Notes under the pieces: model-generated | The model's input: the letters and a program-made list of their open reading frames with translations, nothing else | The model's database searches: none | Told to the model about the DNA's origin: nothing | Translations under genes and position numbers: made by a program | Origin: VRUE01 sp963817905 | Lineage (GTDB): Bacteria > Actinomycetota > Thermoleophilia > Solirubrobacterales > 70-9 | DNA length: 64,000 nt | Direction: 5' to 3' | NCBI GenBank assembly: GCA_963817905.1 | Contig: CAWFPS010000002.1 | Location: 372,001-436,000, forward strand | Part shown: in pieces, positions 42,593-50,686 of the stretch | Numbering within the stretch: position 1 is the stretch's first letter | Layout of the letters: every line of letters begins with the position of its first letter

Positions 42593-42646
42593 CGCTTCCG
42601 CTGCGCCTTTACTGGTCATAGACCAGAAAAGGCGCACCGGAACGCG
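42593..42646. repeat. Intergenic hairpin, family B copy 2 (opposite orientation)
   Basis: Arms 42593-42617 and 42621-42646 pair with few mismatches around ATA. Read on the minus strand it shares TTCCGGTGCGCCTT and GTCTATGACCA with the copy at 19325-19387. Confidence 0.85.
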
Positions 42647-42707
42647 TTCGTCCTGCAAGGGAGCGTGCAGGCGCAGGAGGGCCAGGCACGGGCGGGAAGG
42701 CTGGGCC

Positions 42708-44312
42708 GTGCGCGATCGATTGCTGACGGAATCGCTGACCCGGCTTGCCTCTGAGGCGGCGATCGAGTTGAGCGCGCGCGTCGCCGGCGGCGACCAGATC
42801 CCCTTCGACGTCGACGCCGACAGTGGCGACGACTCGCTCTTCTACAGCTACCGGCCGCTGACCTCGCTCTACGTGCGCGAACGCGAGGGCGAGCTGCGCG
42901 GCCTGGCCGCTTTCGGACCGGCCCGCGACGCGGTCGCCGCCGCCGGAATCGCCGCCGCCTACCTGGAAGCCCGCGGCGAGCAGGTTCCCGGCGAGCCCGG
43001 CGAGCGCGCCGCGCAGATGCTGGTCGCCTTCCTCGCCTCCCTCTGGGACGGCTGCACCGAGCTCTCGCTCGACCACGAGCGGCTCAAGAACGCCCTCGCC
43101 GTGCTCGAGGCCGAGACCCGCAGCGCCGAGGAGGCCGACGTGCTGATCGCGCCGCTGGTCGGCCTGCGCATGCCGCTGCCGCGCCTTCAGCTTCCCCACG
43201 GCGTCCAGGTCGTCCGTGCCGACTCGATCGACGCGCCGATCGAGGCGATGCGCAGCGAGGGCATGGGGCGCGCCGCCTGGCAGCCGCAGTTCCTCGCCCT
43301 CGCCGAGCAGGCCGACGGCCCCGACAGCGCCGAGTCCGCCCTGCACCAGCTCGGTGAGCTGATCAGCGTCATGCACCTCTTCAAGGCCGGCAGTGTCGGC
43401 CTCGGCCCCTACGCCTTCGCGCCGACCGGCAAAGGGCGCTGGGCCCGCCTCGCCACCGGCGCGCCTTCGACCAGACCGGGCAGCTATGAGTTGAGCGAGG
43501 AGGAGGCGATCCGGCTTGCCGAGTTCGCCGCGACTCTGGAGGCCCGCCCCGACCCCGACGGCGCTCTTGCCTGGGGGGTCGGTCGCTTCGAGATGGGCTG
43601 CGGGCGCGGCTCGGCGCTGGAGGGTCTCAGCGACCACCTGCTCGCCCTGCGCGCCGTGCTCGACGGCAAGGGGCCGGTTGGGGCGTCGCTGCCGATGCGC
43701 GCCTCGGCCCTGATCGCCGACGAGAACGTCGAGCGGATCGAGGCCCGGGAGCGGATCGAGAGCGCCCTGGAGCTGGAGCGATCGCTGATGAACGGAGCCC
43801 CTTCGCTTCCCGGCCTGGCGATCGCCGACTGGATCGAGGAAGGCGTCCGCCGCATCCTCCGCGACGCCGCCCTCGGCGAGCTCAGCGGAGACCTCAACAC
43901 GGCTGCCGACGAGAGCCTGATCGCCACCGGGCTGGGCGCAGGCGACCCCGAGATCGCGGTCTCGGAGGAAATTCCCGCCCCCGGGGAGATCGTCGTATCG
44001 CGAGAAACCCCGGCCGCGGGCAAAACCCCGATGCCCGAATACCAGCCGCCAGAGGAGGAGCACCACATGGAGCAGGAGACCCGCATCCTCGAGCCGATCC
44101 CCGATGAGGGCGAGATCCGCATCACCGCCACGCCCTGGCTGGACGAGGTCGAGGCACCCGAGAGCACCCTTGACTTCCCCGCGATCGAGGGCGACGTCCA
44201 GCACCGCGAGCGGATCGACACTCCCCGCGTCCGCCACCTCTTCCCGGTCCCCGAGGACGCGGACTGGCAGGTTCGCGAGCTCAAGTACGACCACTACCGC
44301 AGCGCCAGCTAA
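42708..44312 (+). CDS. Conserved-looking hypothetical protein (534 aa)
   Basis: I do not recognise this family. GTG 42708 has GAAGG 7 nt upstream. The protein is soluble, Ala/Glu/Leu-rich and mostly helical to about residue 410. A segment SYRPLTSLYVREREGELRGLAAFG near the start may be a small beta domain. Residues 415-534 are acidic and low-complexity with repeated EPIPDEGE-like stretches, probably disordered. It ends before a strong terminator and stands alone between HxlR and the convergent ArsA genes. Its place near the chromosome-segregation and FtsZ genes is the only hint of role. Confidence 0.7.
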   Translation: MRDRLLTESLTRLASEAAIELSARVAGGDQIPFDVDADSGDDSLFYSYRPLTSLYVREREGELRGLAAFGPARDAVAAAGIAAAYLEARGEQVPGEPGERAAQMLVAFLASLWDGCTELSLDHERLKNALAVLEAETRSAEEADVLIAPLVGLRMPLPRLQLPHGVQVVRADSIDAPIEAMRSEGMGRAAWQPQFLALAEQADGPDSAESALHQLGELISVMHLFKAGSVGLGPYAFAPTGKGRWARLATGAPSTRPGSYELSEEEAIRLAEFAATLEARPDPDGALAWGVGRFEMGCGRGSALEGLSDHLLALRAVLDGKGPVGASLPMRASALIADENVERIEARERIESALELERSLMNGAPSLPGLAIADWIEEGVRRILRDAALGELSGDLNTAADESLIATGLGAGDPEIAVSEEIPAPGEIVVSRETPAAGKTPMPEYQPPEEEHHMEQETRILEPIPDEGEIRITATPWLDEVEAPESTLDFPAIEGDVQHRERIDTPRVRHLFPVPEDADWQVRELKYDHYRSAS

Positions 44313-44318
44313 ACCTTC

Positions 44319-44378
44319 GGCCGATGGGCCGATACGTCAAGTTCACCTTGACGTATCGGCCCATCGGCCCCTGTTTTT
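44319..44378. terminator. Strong intrinsic terminator between convergent genes
   Basis: Perfect 23-base arms (44319-44341 and 44347-44369) with a 5-base loop, then GTTTTT on the plus strand. It serves the 42708 gene and probably also the opposing ArsA operon. Confidence 0.88.
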
Positions 44379-45528
44379 AGGTGCGACCGGCGGCTAGGTC
44401 GATTCGTTCCTCGGCGCTGGCGAAGAGGTAGCGGTTGATCTCGGCCAGGCCGGCGAGGTCGTGGACGTCCTCGTCCAGATAAGGGACGCGGATCACGCCC
44501 TGGGCGCGTAGCTCGCGGGCGAGGCGCTCGATGTTGCGGGCGTCGCGCTCGGCCAGTGCCTGGTAGTCGGCGAAGTTCTCCGCCACTCGCTGCGCCAGAT
44601 CCTCGTCGCCCAGCTTCGCCTTCAGCGCCGCGCCGAGATCTTCGCCGTCGCCGCGCAGCTGCTCGGCCGGGTAGTGGACCTTGTTGACGATCACGCCGCC
44701 GAAGGGCAGCTTCGCCTCGACCAGCTTGCGGTGGAAGTAGACCGCCTCGTCGACCGGCTCGCCCTGCGGGCCGCAGACGACCAGAAAGCAGGTGTGGGGA
44801 TCGCTGAGCAGGCTGTTGACCCGCTTGGCGCGCGCCTGGAAGCCGTCGACCATGCCGCTGAAGGCGTTGAAGAACTCGGCCAGGTCGGCCAGCAGGTCAA
44901 AGCCGACGATCCGCTTGAAGACCGAGAGCGCCACCGAGGCGCCGCGGCCGGCGACCTTGGCGGCGAACCCGGTCGGCTTCATGAAGACGCGCAGCGAGCG
45001 GCCTTCGATGAACTGGGTCAGCCGTTTGGGCGCGTCGAGGAAGTCGAGCGCGTTGCGGGTCGGCGGCGTGTCGAGGACGAGCAGGTCGAACTGCCCCTCG
45101 CTGTGCAGCTCGAAGAGCTTCTCCATCGCCATGTACTCCTGCGAGCCGGCCAGGGCGCTGGAGATCTGCTGGTAGATGCGGTTGTCGAGGACACGGTCGC
45201 GCGCCTCCTCGTCGGGCGCCTGGCGGGCGACCAGCTCGTCGAAGGTCGCCTTGGCGTCGAGCATCATCGCCCACAGCTCGCCCTTGATCTCGACCCCGTG
45301 CTCGGCGAAGAGGGCCGGGTCGACCTGCCTCGCCTCGTTGCCGAGCTCCTTGAGGCCGAGCGAGTCGGCCAGGCGCTTGGCCGGGTCGATCGTCAGCACG
45401 CAGACCTTCTGCCCGCGCGCCGCCATCCCGGCCGCGATCGCCGCCGAGGTGGTCGTCTTGCCGACCCCGCCCGAGCCGGCGCAGATGCAGATGTCCTTGC
45501 CCGCGAGGATCTCACCGACCGCCGCCAT
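44377..45528 (-). CDS. ArsA-family anion-transporter-type ATPase (second of pair)
   Basis: The 383-residue ATPase has the deviant Walker A GSGGVGKTTTSAAIAAGM, LTIDPAKRLADSLGL as the switch I/A-loop region, LLVLDTPPTRNALDFLDAP as switch II, and VVNKVHYP. Its class includes ArsA and Get3-like ATPases. No arsB or arsR is nearby, so arsenite export is unlikely; a protein-targeting or assembly function is plausible. The ATG overlaps the stop of the first ArsA (TGATG). Actinobacteria often carry such tandem pairs. Confidence 0.88.
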   Translation of the reverse strand: MAAVGEILAGKDICICAGSGGVGKTTTSAAIAAGMAARGQKVCVLTIDPAKRLADSLGLKELGNEARQVDPALFAEHGVEIKGELWAMMLDAKATFDELVARQAPDEEARDRVLDNRIYQQISSALAGSQEYMAMEKLFELHSEGQFDLLVLDTPPTRNALDFLDAPKRLTQFIEGRSLRVFMKPTGFAAKVAGRGASVALSVFKRIVGFDLLADLAEFFNAFSGMVDGFQARAKRVNSLLSDPHTCFLVVCGPQGEPVDEAVYFHRKLVEAKLPFGGVIVNKVHYPAEQLRGDGEDLGAALKAKLGDEDLAQRVAENFADYQALAERDARNIERLARELRAQGVIRVPYLDEDVHDLAGLAEINRYLFASAEERIDLAAGRT

Positions 45529-46514
45529 CAGCCCAGCCTCCGCGAGAGCCGCCGGGCGCCCTCGACGCCGAGATCGGGCTCGAAGAGGAAGGGCAGGGTC
45601 TTGACCGGGGCCTGCACCCGGCGGCGCAGCCGGGCGAGCTGGGCGCGCTGGGAGCGGGCCCGGTTGTGCTCGGAGAGCCCTGCCCGCGCCGCGGAGCGCA
45701 CGCCGCCGTCCTCGCCCGCCGCGAGCGCGGCGAGGCGCTCGGCCTCCTCGCCCGAGAAGCGCTCCGGGTAGAGCCCGTTCATGTAGACGCGGTCGACGGC
45801 GACGCCGACGTCGGTGCGCAGGTCGTGCTCGAGCGCCGCCGACTCGTTGACCGGCATCTCCTCGGGCAGGGCGACGATCGCCACCCCGGTGTGGTCGCGG
45901 TCGGTGATCAGGCGGTCGAGCTGCTGGGCCTGGGAATGGATCGGGCCGACGCGGGCGATCGCGGCGAAGGTGCGCGGCGTCTGCAGGAAGCCGATCCCGT
46001 GGCCGGTCGCGGGGGCGTCGACGATCACCAGGTCGTACTTGCGCCCGCTCTTGACCTTGCGGTCGAGCTGGGCCAACTCCCAGATCTTGCCGATCGTGAC
46101 CAGCTCCTTGAGGCCCGGTGTGGCGGCGGCGAGGTAGTTGAAGATGCGGCTGCGGAAGAGCATGTCGCGCATCGCCCGCACCTTCAGCTGCAGCAGCACG
46201 TACTCGCGCATCGACTCGTCAGGGTCGATCGAGATCGACCAGAGATTCTCCTCCATCTCGACCTCGTGGAAGCCGACCTCGGTGTGCTCGAACATCCGCG
46301 AGGCGTTCTCCTGCGAGGAGACCTCGCAGACGATTGTCCGCTTGCCTTCGGCCGCGGCGCGCAGGCCGAGCCCCACGGCGACCGTGGTCTTGCCGACTCC
46401 GCCCTTGCCGGTGACGAAGACCACTCGCTTGTCGAGGAGATCGGTTACCGGGTGATTCCTAGCAATTTCTGGGGCTGGCAGGAAAAGCGGGTGCTCATGC
46501 GAATACCCGCGCAA
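45528..46514 (-). CDS. ArsA-family ATPase (first of pair)
   Basis: The 328-residue ATPase has FVTGKGGVGKTTVAVGLGL (deviant Walker A), CEVSSQENASRMF and LVIVDAPATGHGIGFLQTP. It probably forms a heterodimer with the next gene product. The first in-frame start is TTG 46514, preceded by AAGGA with 6-nt spacing; no ATG is available before the Walker motif. That TTG overlaps the ATG of the divergent parA at the same base pair, so each gene's leader lies inside the other. Confidence 0.85.
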   Translation of the reverse strand: MRGYSHEHPLFLPAPEIARNHPVTDLLDKRVVFVTGKGGVGKTTVAVGLGLRAAAEGKRTIVCEVSSQENASRMFEHTEVGFHEVEMEENLWSISIDPDESMREYVLLQLKVRAMRDMLFRSRIFNYLAAATPGLKELVTIGKIWELAQLDRKVKSGRKYDLVIVDAPATGHGIGFLQTPRTFAAIARVGPIHSQAQQLDRLITDRDHTGVAIVALPEEMPVNESAALEHDLRTDVGVAVDRVYMNGLYPERFSGEEAERLAALAAGEDGGVRSAARAGLSEHNRARSQRAQLARLRRRVQAPVKTLPFLFEPDLGVEGARRLSRRLG

Positions 46515-47686
46515 TGGGATTCCTTAGCCGCAAGAACAAGTTCGCGCCCACGCCTGCTGCCGATGAGCGGCATCCGATTGTCGAGGAGCTGGAGGAGATG
46601 GAGCAGGCCATTCCCGAGCGTCGGGGTGACGAGGAGACTTCGCAGGGGTCGGCCACGGGCGCTGCGGCCCCGGAGGGGCCTGCGGGCGGGGGCTCTGCCC
46701 CCGTTCTCGACCCCTCCGGGGCCACATCGCCCGTGGAGGAGCGGGTTGAAGTTACCCGTGAGCCCGAGCGAGGCAGTGGCGCGCCCACAGCTGAGAGTGG
46801 CGCTGGTTCGCCCGTAGCCGAGGCCGAGAAGGCCGATGAGCCTGAGCGGTTTATGCCTCGGGACCTGCTTGCGCCGAGCCGGCATGAGGTTACTGTCAAG
46901 GAGCCCGAGGTTGAGGTGCCGGTCAAGCATGCTGACGTGATCGCCTTCGCCAACCAGAAGGGTGGGGTCGCTAAGACGACGACCACTTTGAATCTTGCTG
47001 TGGCCTTTGCCGAGTCGGGGTACCGGGTGCTTTGCATCGACCTCGATCCGCAGGGCAACCTGACGATGAGTCAGGGGATCGATCCCGACAAGGTGGAGAA
47101 GAGCCTCTACGACGTGCTGGTCCACGACATGCCGATCTCGGAGATCATCCAGAAACGGGAGATCGACATCGCCGTCGCCTCGATCGACCTGGCCGGGGCC
47201 GAGATCGCGATGAGCACCAAGATCGGCCGCGAGCGCTCCCTGGAGAAGGCGCTCAAAGAGGTCTCCGGCGACTACGACTTCGTCTGCATCGACACCCCGC
47301 CCAGCCTCGGGCTGCTGACCATCAACGCGCTCACCGCCGCCAACAAGGTGATCGTCCCCGTGCAGTGCGAGTATCTCTCCATGCGCGGGCTGGTCCAGCT
47401 CCAGAACACGCTGAAGATGATCCAGGAGAACCTCAACCCGGACGTCAAGATCGAGGGCATCCTGCCGACGATGCTGGACTCCCGCACCGTCCACGCCAAG
47501 GAGGCGGTGGAGATCCTCGAGGAGAACTTCGGCGAGCTCGTCTTCAAGTCGCGTATCCGCAAGGCGATCAAGTTCGCCGAGGCGCCGGTCAAGGGCGCCA
47601 GCGTGCTCAAGTACGATCCCCAGAGCAACGCTGCCGGTTACTACCGCGATTTGGCGGAGGAGGTTTTGGCACATGAGTCGGCGTAA
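46514..47686 (+). CDS. ParA-family partition/positioning ATPase with disordered N-terminal extension
   Basis: The 390-residue protein has a low-complexity acidic extension of about 135 residues, then a ParA/Soj domain: FANQKGGVAKTTTTLNLAVAF, LCIDLDPQGNLTMSQG and FVCIDTPPSLGLLTINAL. ParA proteins position chromosomes or other cargo by ATP-driven DNA binding. There is no parB beside it; instead ftsZ follows with a 14-nt overlap. Residues 38-75 resemble residues 23-71 of that FtsZ and include a palindrome-encoded segment. Plausible cargo is the divisome. Confidence 0.88.
   Translation: MGFLSRKNKFAPTPAADERHPIVEELEEMEQAIPERRGDEETSQGSATGAAAPEGPAGGGSAPVLDPSGATSPVEERVEVTREPERGSGAPTAESGAGSPVAEAEKADEPERFMPRDLLAPSRHEVTVKEPEVEVPVKHADVIAFANQKGGVAKTTTTLNLAVAFAESGYRVLCIDLDPQGNLTMSQGIDPDKVEKSLYDVLVHDMPISEIIQKREIDIAVASIDLAGAEIAMSTKIGRERSLEKALKEVSGDYDFVCIDTPPSLGLLTINALTAANKVIVPVQCEYLSMRGLVQLQNTLKMIQENLNPDVKIEGILPTMLDSRTVHAKEAVEILEENFGELVFKSRIRKAIKFAEAPVKGASVLKYDPQSNAAGYYRDLAEEVLAHESA
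46627..46740. repeat. Coding palindromic repeat, copy in parA
   Basis: A segment of about 114 nt nearly identical to 47741-47883 in ftsZ. Its core (46669-46720) is a hairpin with CCCGGAGGGG/CCCCTCCGGG outer and GGGGGC/GCCCCC inner arms. It is read in frame as EGPAGGGSAPVLDPS. Confidence 0.85.
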
Positions 47687-49115
47687 GAAGCGGGCCAGCA
47701 TGCGCGAGGGTCCGCTGTCGGACCTGTTCAGGTCTACGGCTGACGACGAGACTTCGAAGGATTCGGCCGCGGACGATGCGGCCCCGGAGGATTCGGCCGC
47801 GGACGATGCGGCCCCGGAGGGGCCTGCGGGCGGGGGCTCCGCCCCCGTTCTCGACCCCTCCGAGTCCACATCGCCCGCGGAGGTAGCGGCTGAGTCTCAC
47901 GCTTCACGGCCGAGCGAGCAACGTAGAGAGGAGACTCCTCCTGAGCGGCTGAAGCGGGTTTTTTCTGAGGAGCCGGCTCAGCGGCGGGAGCTTGAGCCGA
48001 TTGTTGAGAACCCTCGTTACGGGCGGGAGGAGCCTGAGTATGAGCCGCCGGGGAGTGGGGAGCCGCACCAGCCCGTGATTCGGGTGGTGGGTGTCGGCGG
48101 CGGCGGCGTCAACGCTGTCAACCGGATGGTCGAGGCGCGGATTCCCGGCGTCGAGTTCATGGCCGTCAACACAGATCTTCAGTCACTCCAACTATGCGTT
48201 GCCGACGTCACCGTCCACATTGGCGATGAGGCGACGCGCGGGCTCGGGGCGGGCGCCGACCCCGAGCTCGGCCATCGCTCCGCCTTCGAGGAACAGGACA
48301 AGATCAAGCGGCTGCTGAAGGGCTCCGACATGGTCTTCGTCGCCGCCGGAGCCGGCGGCGGCACCGGCACCGGCGCCGCCCCGGTGATCGCCCGCCTCGC
48401 CCGCGAGGTCGGTGCCCTCACAGTCGGCATCGTCACCAAGCCGTTCAGCTTCGAGGGCAGCCGCCGCGGCAACCAGGCCAACAAGGGCATCGAGGAACTC
48501 GCCGCCGAGGTCGACACCCTGATCGTCGTCCCCAACGACCGCCTGCTCGAGGTGCTCGACCAGCAGACCTCGATGGTCGAGGCCTTCCAGGTTGCCGACG
48601 ACGTCCTGCGCCAGGGCGTGCAGGGCATCTCCGACCTGGTCACCCTCCCCGCCGTGATCAACCTCGACTTCGCCGACGTGCGCACGATCATGTCGGAGGC
48701 CGGCCGGGCGCTGCTCGGCATCGGCATGGGCCACGGCAACGACCGCGCCGTGCTGGCCGCCGAGAAAGCGATCTCCTCGCCCCTGCTCGAGACCTCGATG
48801 GAGGGCGCCCGGGCGATCCTGCTCTCGATCACCGGCGGTGCCGACCTCTCCCTGGTCGAGATCAGCGAGGCGGCCAAGCTGGTCGGCGAAGCCGCGCATC
48901 CCGACGCCAACATCATCTTCGGCGCCAACGTCGACGAGGAGCTCGGTGACCAGGTCTGGGTGACCGTGGTCGCCACCCGCTTCGACGGCCGCGGCGCTCC
49001 GCCGCGCCGGGTCGCCGAGCCGACGATCCGGCGCACCAAAGACGCGCCCCGCTCCGGCCGCCGCGAGCGATCCGGCGAGCTCGGCATCGACGTCCCAGAG
49101 TTCCTGCCCGGCTGA
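47673..49115 (+). CDS. ftsZ: Cell division protein FtsZ with long N-terminal extension
   Basis: The 480-residue protein has IRVVGVGGGGVNAVNRMVEA from 137, tubulin signature GGGTGTG at 228-234, T7 loop region VINLDFADVRTIM and the C-terminal tail IDVPEFLPG for FtsA/SepF-type partners. It polymerises with GTP to form the division ring. Unusually, about 134 residues of acidic, repetitive sequence precede the GTPase core; canonical FtsZ starts almost at the core. The extension contains a 30-bp tandem repeat and a palindromic repeat shared with the upstream parA. It lies outside a dcw cluster and is co-transcribed with parA. Confidence 0.94.
   Translation: MSRRKKRASMREGPLSDLFRSTADDETSKDSAADDAAPEDSAADDAAPEGPAGGGSAPVLDPSESTSPAEVAAESHASRPSEQRREETPPERLKRVFSEEPAQRRELEPIVENPRYGREEPEYEPPGSGEPHQPVIRVVGVGGGGVNAVNRMVEARIPGVEFMAVNTDLQSLQLCVADVTVHIGDEATRGLGAGADPELGHRSAFEEQDKIKRLLKGSDMVFVAAGAGGGTGTGAAPVIARLAREVGALTVGIVTKPFSFEGSRRGNQANKGIEELAAEVDTLIVVPNDRLLEVLDQQTSMVEAFQVADDVLRQGVQGISDLVTLPAVINLDFADVRTIMSEAGRALLGIGMGHGNDRAVLAAEKAISSPLLETSMEGARAILLSITGGADLSLVEISEAAKLVGEAAHPDANIIFGANVDEELGDQVWVTVVATRFDGRGAPPRRVAEPTIRRTKDAPRSGRRERSGELGIDVPEFLPG
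47741..47883. repeat. Coding palindromic repeat, copy in ftsZ
   Basis: Homologous to 46627-46740 in parA over about 115 nt. It is expanded here by the 30-bp duplication at 47761-47820 and encodes the same EGPAGGGSAPVLDPS core. Confidence 0.85.
47761..47820 (+). repeat. Perfect 30-bp tandem duplication in ftsZ
   Basis: Two identical in-frame 30-base units (47761-47790, 47791-47820) encode DSAADDAAPE twice; a recent slippage product. Confidence 0.95.
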
Positions 49116-49124
49116 TCGCGTCCA

Positions 49125-50630
49125 ATGGGCGGGGTAGTCGCTGCCGGCCACCCGCTGACCGCCGAGGCGGGAGCCGGGGTCCTGCGCGCGGGCGGCAACG
49201 CGGTCGACGCCGCGGTCTGCGCGGCGCTCGCATCCTTCGCCGTCGAGAGCCCGCTGACCGGCTTTGGCGCCGGCGGCTTCATGATGGTCCACCGCGACGG
49301 TGAGACGGTCCTGCTCGACTTCTTCGTCGCTGCCCCGGGTGCAGACGGGATCGAGCGAGGCGCCGAGCTGGTTGCGGTGCCGGTCCACTTCGACGCCGAG
49401 ACGGTGCAGACGTTCTACGTCGGGCCGGTCTCCTGTGGGGTGCCGGGGACGGCCGCGGGGCTGGAGCGGGCACTGGAGCGCTTCGGCACGATGCCGCTCG
49501 CCGAGCTGGTCAAGCCCGGCATCGGCCTGGCTCGCGAGGGCGCGCCGGTAAACGCCGAGCAGGCCTACATCCTCGACATCCTCGAGCCGATCCACGCCCG
49601 CCTCGAGGGAACGCGGGAGCTCTACGCCCCGGCGGGACGGACCCTGCGCGAGGGCGAGCTCTTCCGCTTCGGCGAGCTGGCCGAGGCGCTTGAGCGCTTC
49701 GGCGCCGAGGGTGCCGAGCCGTTCTGCCGCGGCGAGGTCGCCGCGGCGCTGAGCGCCTACGTGGTCGAACACGGCGGCACGCTCGGCCCCGGCGACATCG
49801 CCGGCTACGAGCCGATCGAGCGCGAGCCGATCCGAGCCGGCTTCCGCGGCAGCGAGGTGCTGACCAACCCGCCGCCGTCCTCCGGCGGCATCCTGATCGC
49901 CTACTGCCTCGGCCTGCTCGAGCGCCTGGGGGAGAGCAGCGGGCCCGAGCAGCTCGTCGCCGCGATGGGCGCCGCCAACGACGCCCGCGGCGAGGCGTTC
50001 GCCGAGGCTCTCTATGGGGACGGGCTGGAGACGAGCCTGCTCGACCCGGCCGTGCTCGACGCTGGTGCCGGCGACCTGCTGGGCTCAACCACCCACATCT
50101 CCGTTCTCGACCGCGACGGGATGTGCGCCAACGTCACCTGCTCGAACGGCTCGGGGTCCGGTGTGCTCGTCCCGGGCACCGGCGTGATCCTCAACAACAT
50201 GCTCGGCGAGGAGGACCTCAACCCGCTCGGCTTCCACGCGATCGAGCCGGGGCGCCGGGTGCCGTCGATGATGGCGCCGACGGTGGTCCTGCGTGACGGC
50301 GAGATCGAGCTCGGCCTCGGCAGCGCCGGCTCCAACCGGATCCGCTCGGCGATCCTGCAGACGATCGTGCGAGCGGTCGAGCAGGGGATGAGCGCGGGCG
50401 ATGCGGTGCGCGCTCCGCGTCTGCACTTCGAGGGCGGAGTCGTCCAGGCGGAGCCGGGGATCGACGAGGAGTCCCTGGCCCGGATCGAGGCGCGCGGCGT
50501 CCCGGTATTGCGCCGGCCCGAGATCAACCTCTTCTTCGGCGGCACCCAGGCCGTCGCCCGCGAGCGGGGCAGCGGCGCACTCAGCGGCGGCGGCGACCCC
50601 CGGCGTGGCGGCGCCGTGGCGATGGCTTGA
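49125..50630 (+). CDS. ggt: Gamma-glutamyltransferase
   Basis: The 501-residue Ntn-hydrolase precursor has VVAAGHPLTAEAGAGVLRAGGNAVDAA split as usual, GFGAGGFMMV, PPPSSGGILIAY and the autoprocessing site GSTTHISVLDRDG whose Thr becomes the nucleophile. GSGSGVLVPGTGVILNNMLG and GSAGSNRIRSAI come later. It has no signal peptide, so it is cytoplasmic or related to cephalosporin-acylase-type GGTs. It starts 9 nt after ftsZ and may share its transcript. A perfect hairpin follows immediately. Confidence 0.93.
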   Translation: MGGVVAAGHPLTAEAGAGVLRAGGNAVDAAVCAALASFAVESPLTGFGAGGFMMVHRDGETVLLDFFVAAPGADGIERGAELVAVPVHFDAETVQTFYVGPVSCGVPGTAAGLERALERFGTMPLAELVKPGIGLAREGAPVNAEQAYILDILEPIHARLEGTRELYAPAGRTLREGELFRFGELAEALERFGAEGAEPFCRGEVAAALSAYVVEHGGTLGPGDIAGYEPIEREPIRAGFRGSEVLTNPPPSSGGILIAYCLGLLERLGESSGPEQLVAAMGAANDARGEAFAEALYGDGLETSLLDPAVLDAGAGDLLGSTTHISVLDRDGMCANVTCSNGSGSGVLVPGTGVILNNMLGEEDLNPLGFHAIEPGRRVPSMMAPTVVLRDGEIELGLGSAGSNRIRSAILQTIVRAVEQGMSAGDAVRAPRLHFEGGVVQAEPGIDEESLARIEARGVPVLRRPEINLFFGGTQAVARERGSGALSGGGDPRRGGAVAMA

Positions 50631-50671
50631 CCTGGCGGCTTATACGTCTATATGACGTATAAGCCGCCAGG
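50631..50671. repeat. Perfect hairpin between ggt and cyclase gene
   Basis: 18-base perfect arms (50631-50648, 50654-50671; CCTGGCGGCTTATACGTC) around TATAT, starting on the base after the ggt stop. There is no U-tract, so termination is uncertain. Confidence 0.85.
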
Positions 50672-50686
50672 CGAGAGAATGGGCGC

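Noticed and set aside
44319..44378. Perfect 23-bp inverted repeat as a recombination or attachment site
   Set aside because: The short loop, following T-run and position between convergent genes fit a terminator better.
44377..46514. Arsenic resistance operon
   Set aside because: The ArsA-like ATPases have no arsB, arsC or arsR neighbours, and tandem pairs like this occur widely without arsenic genes.
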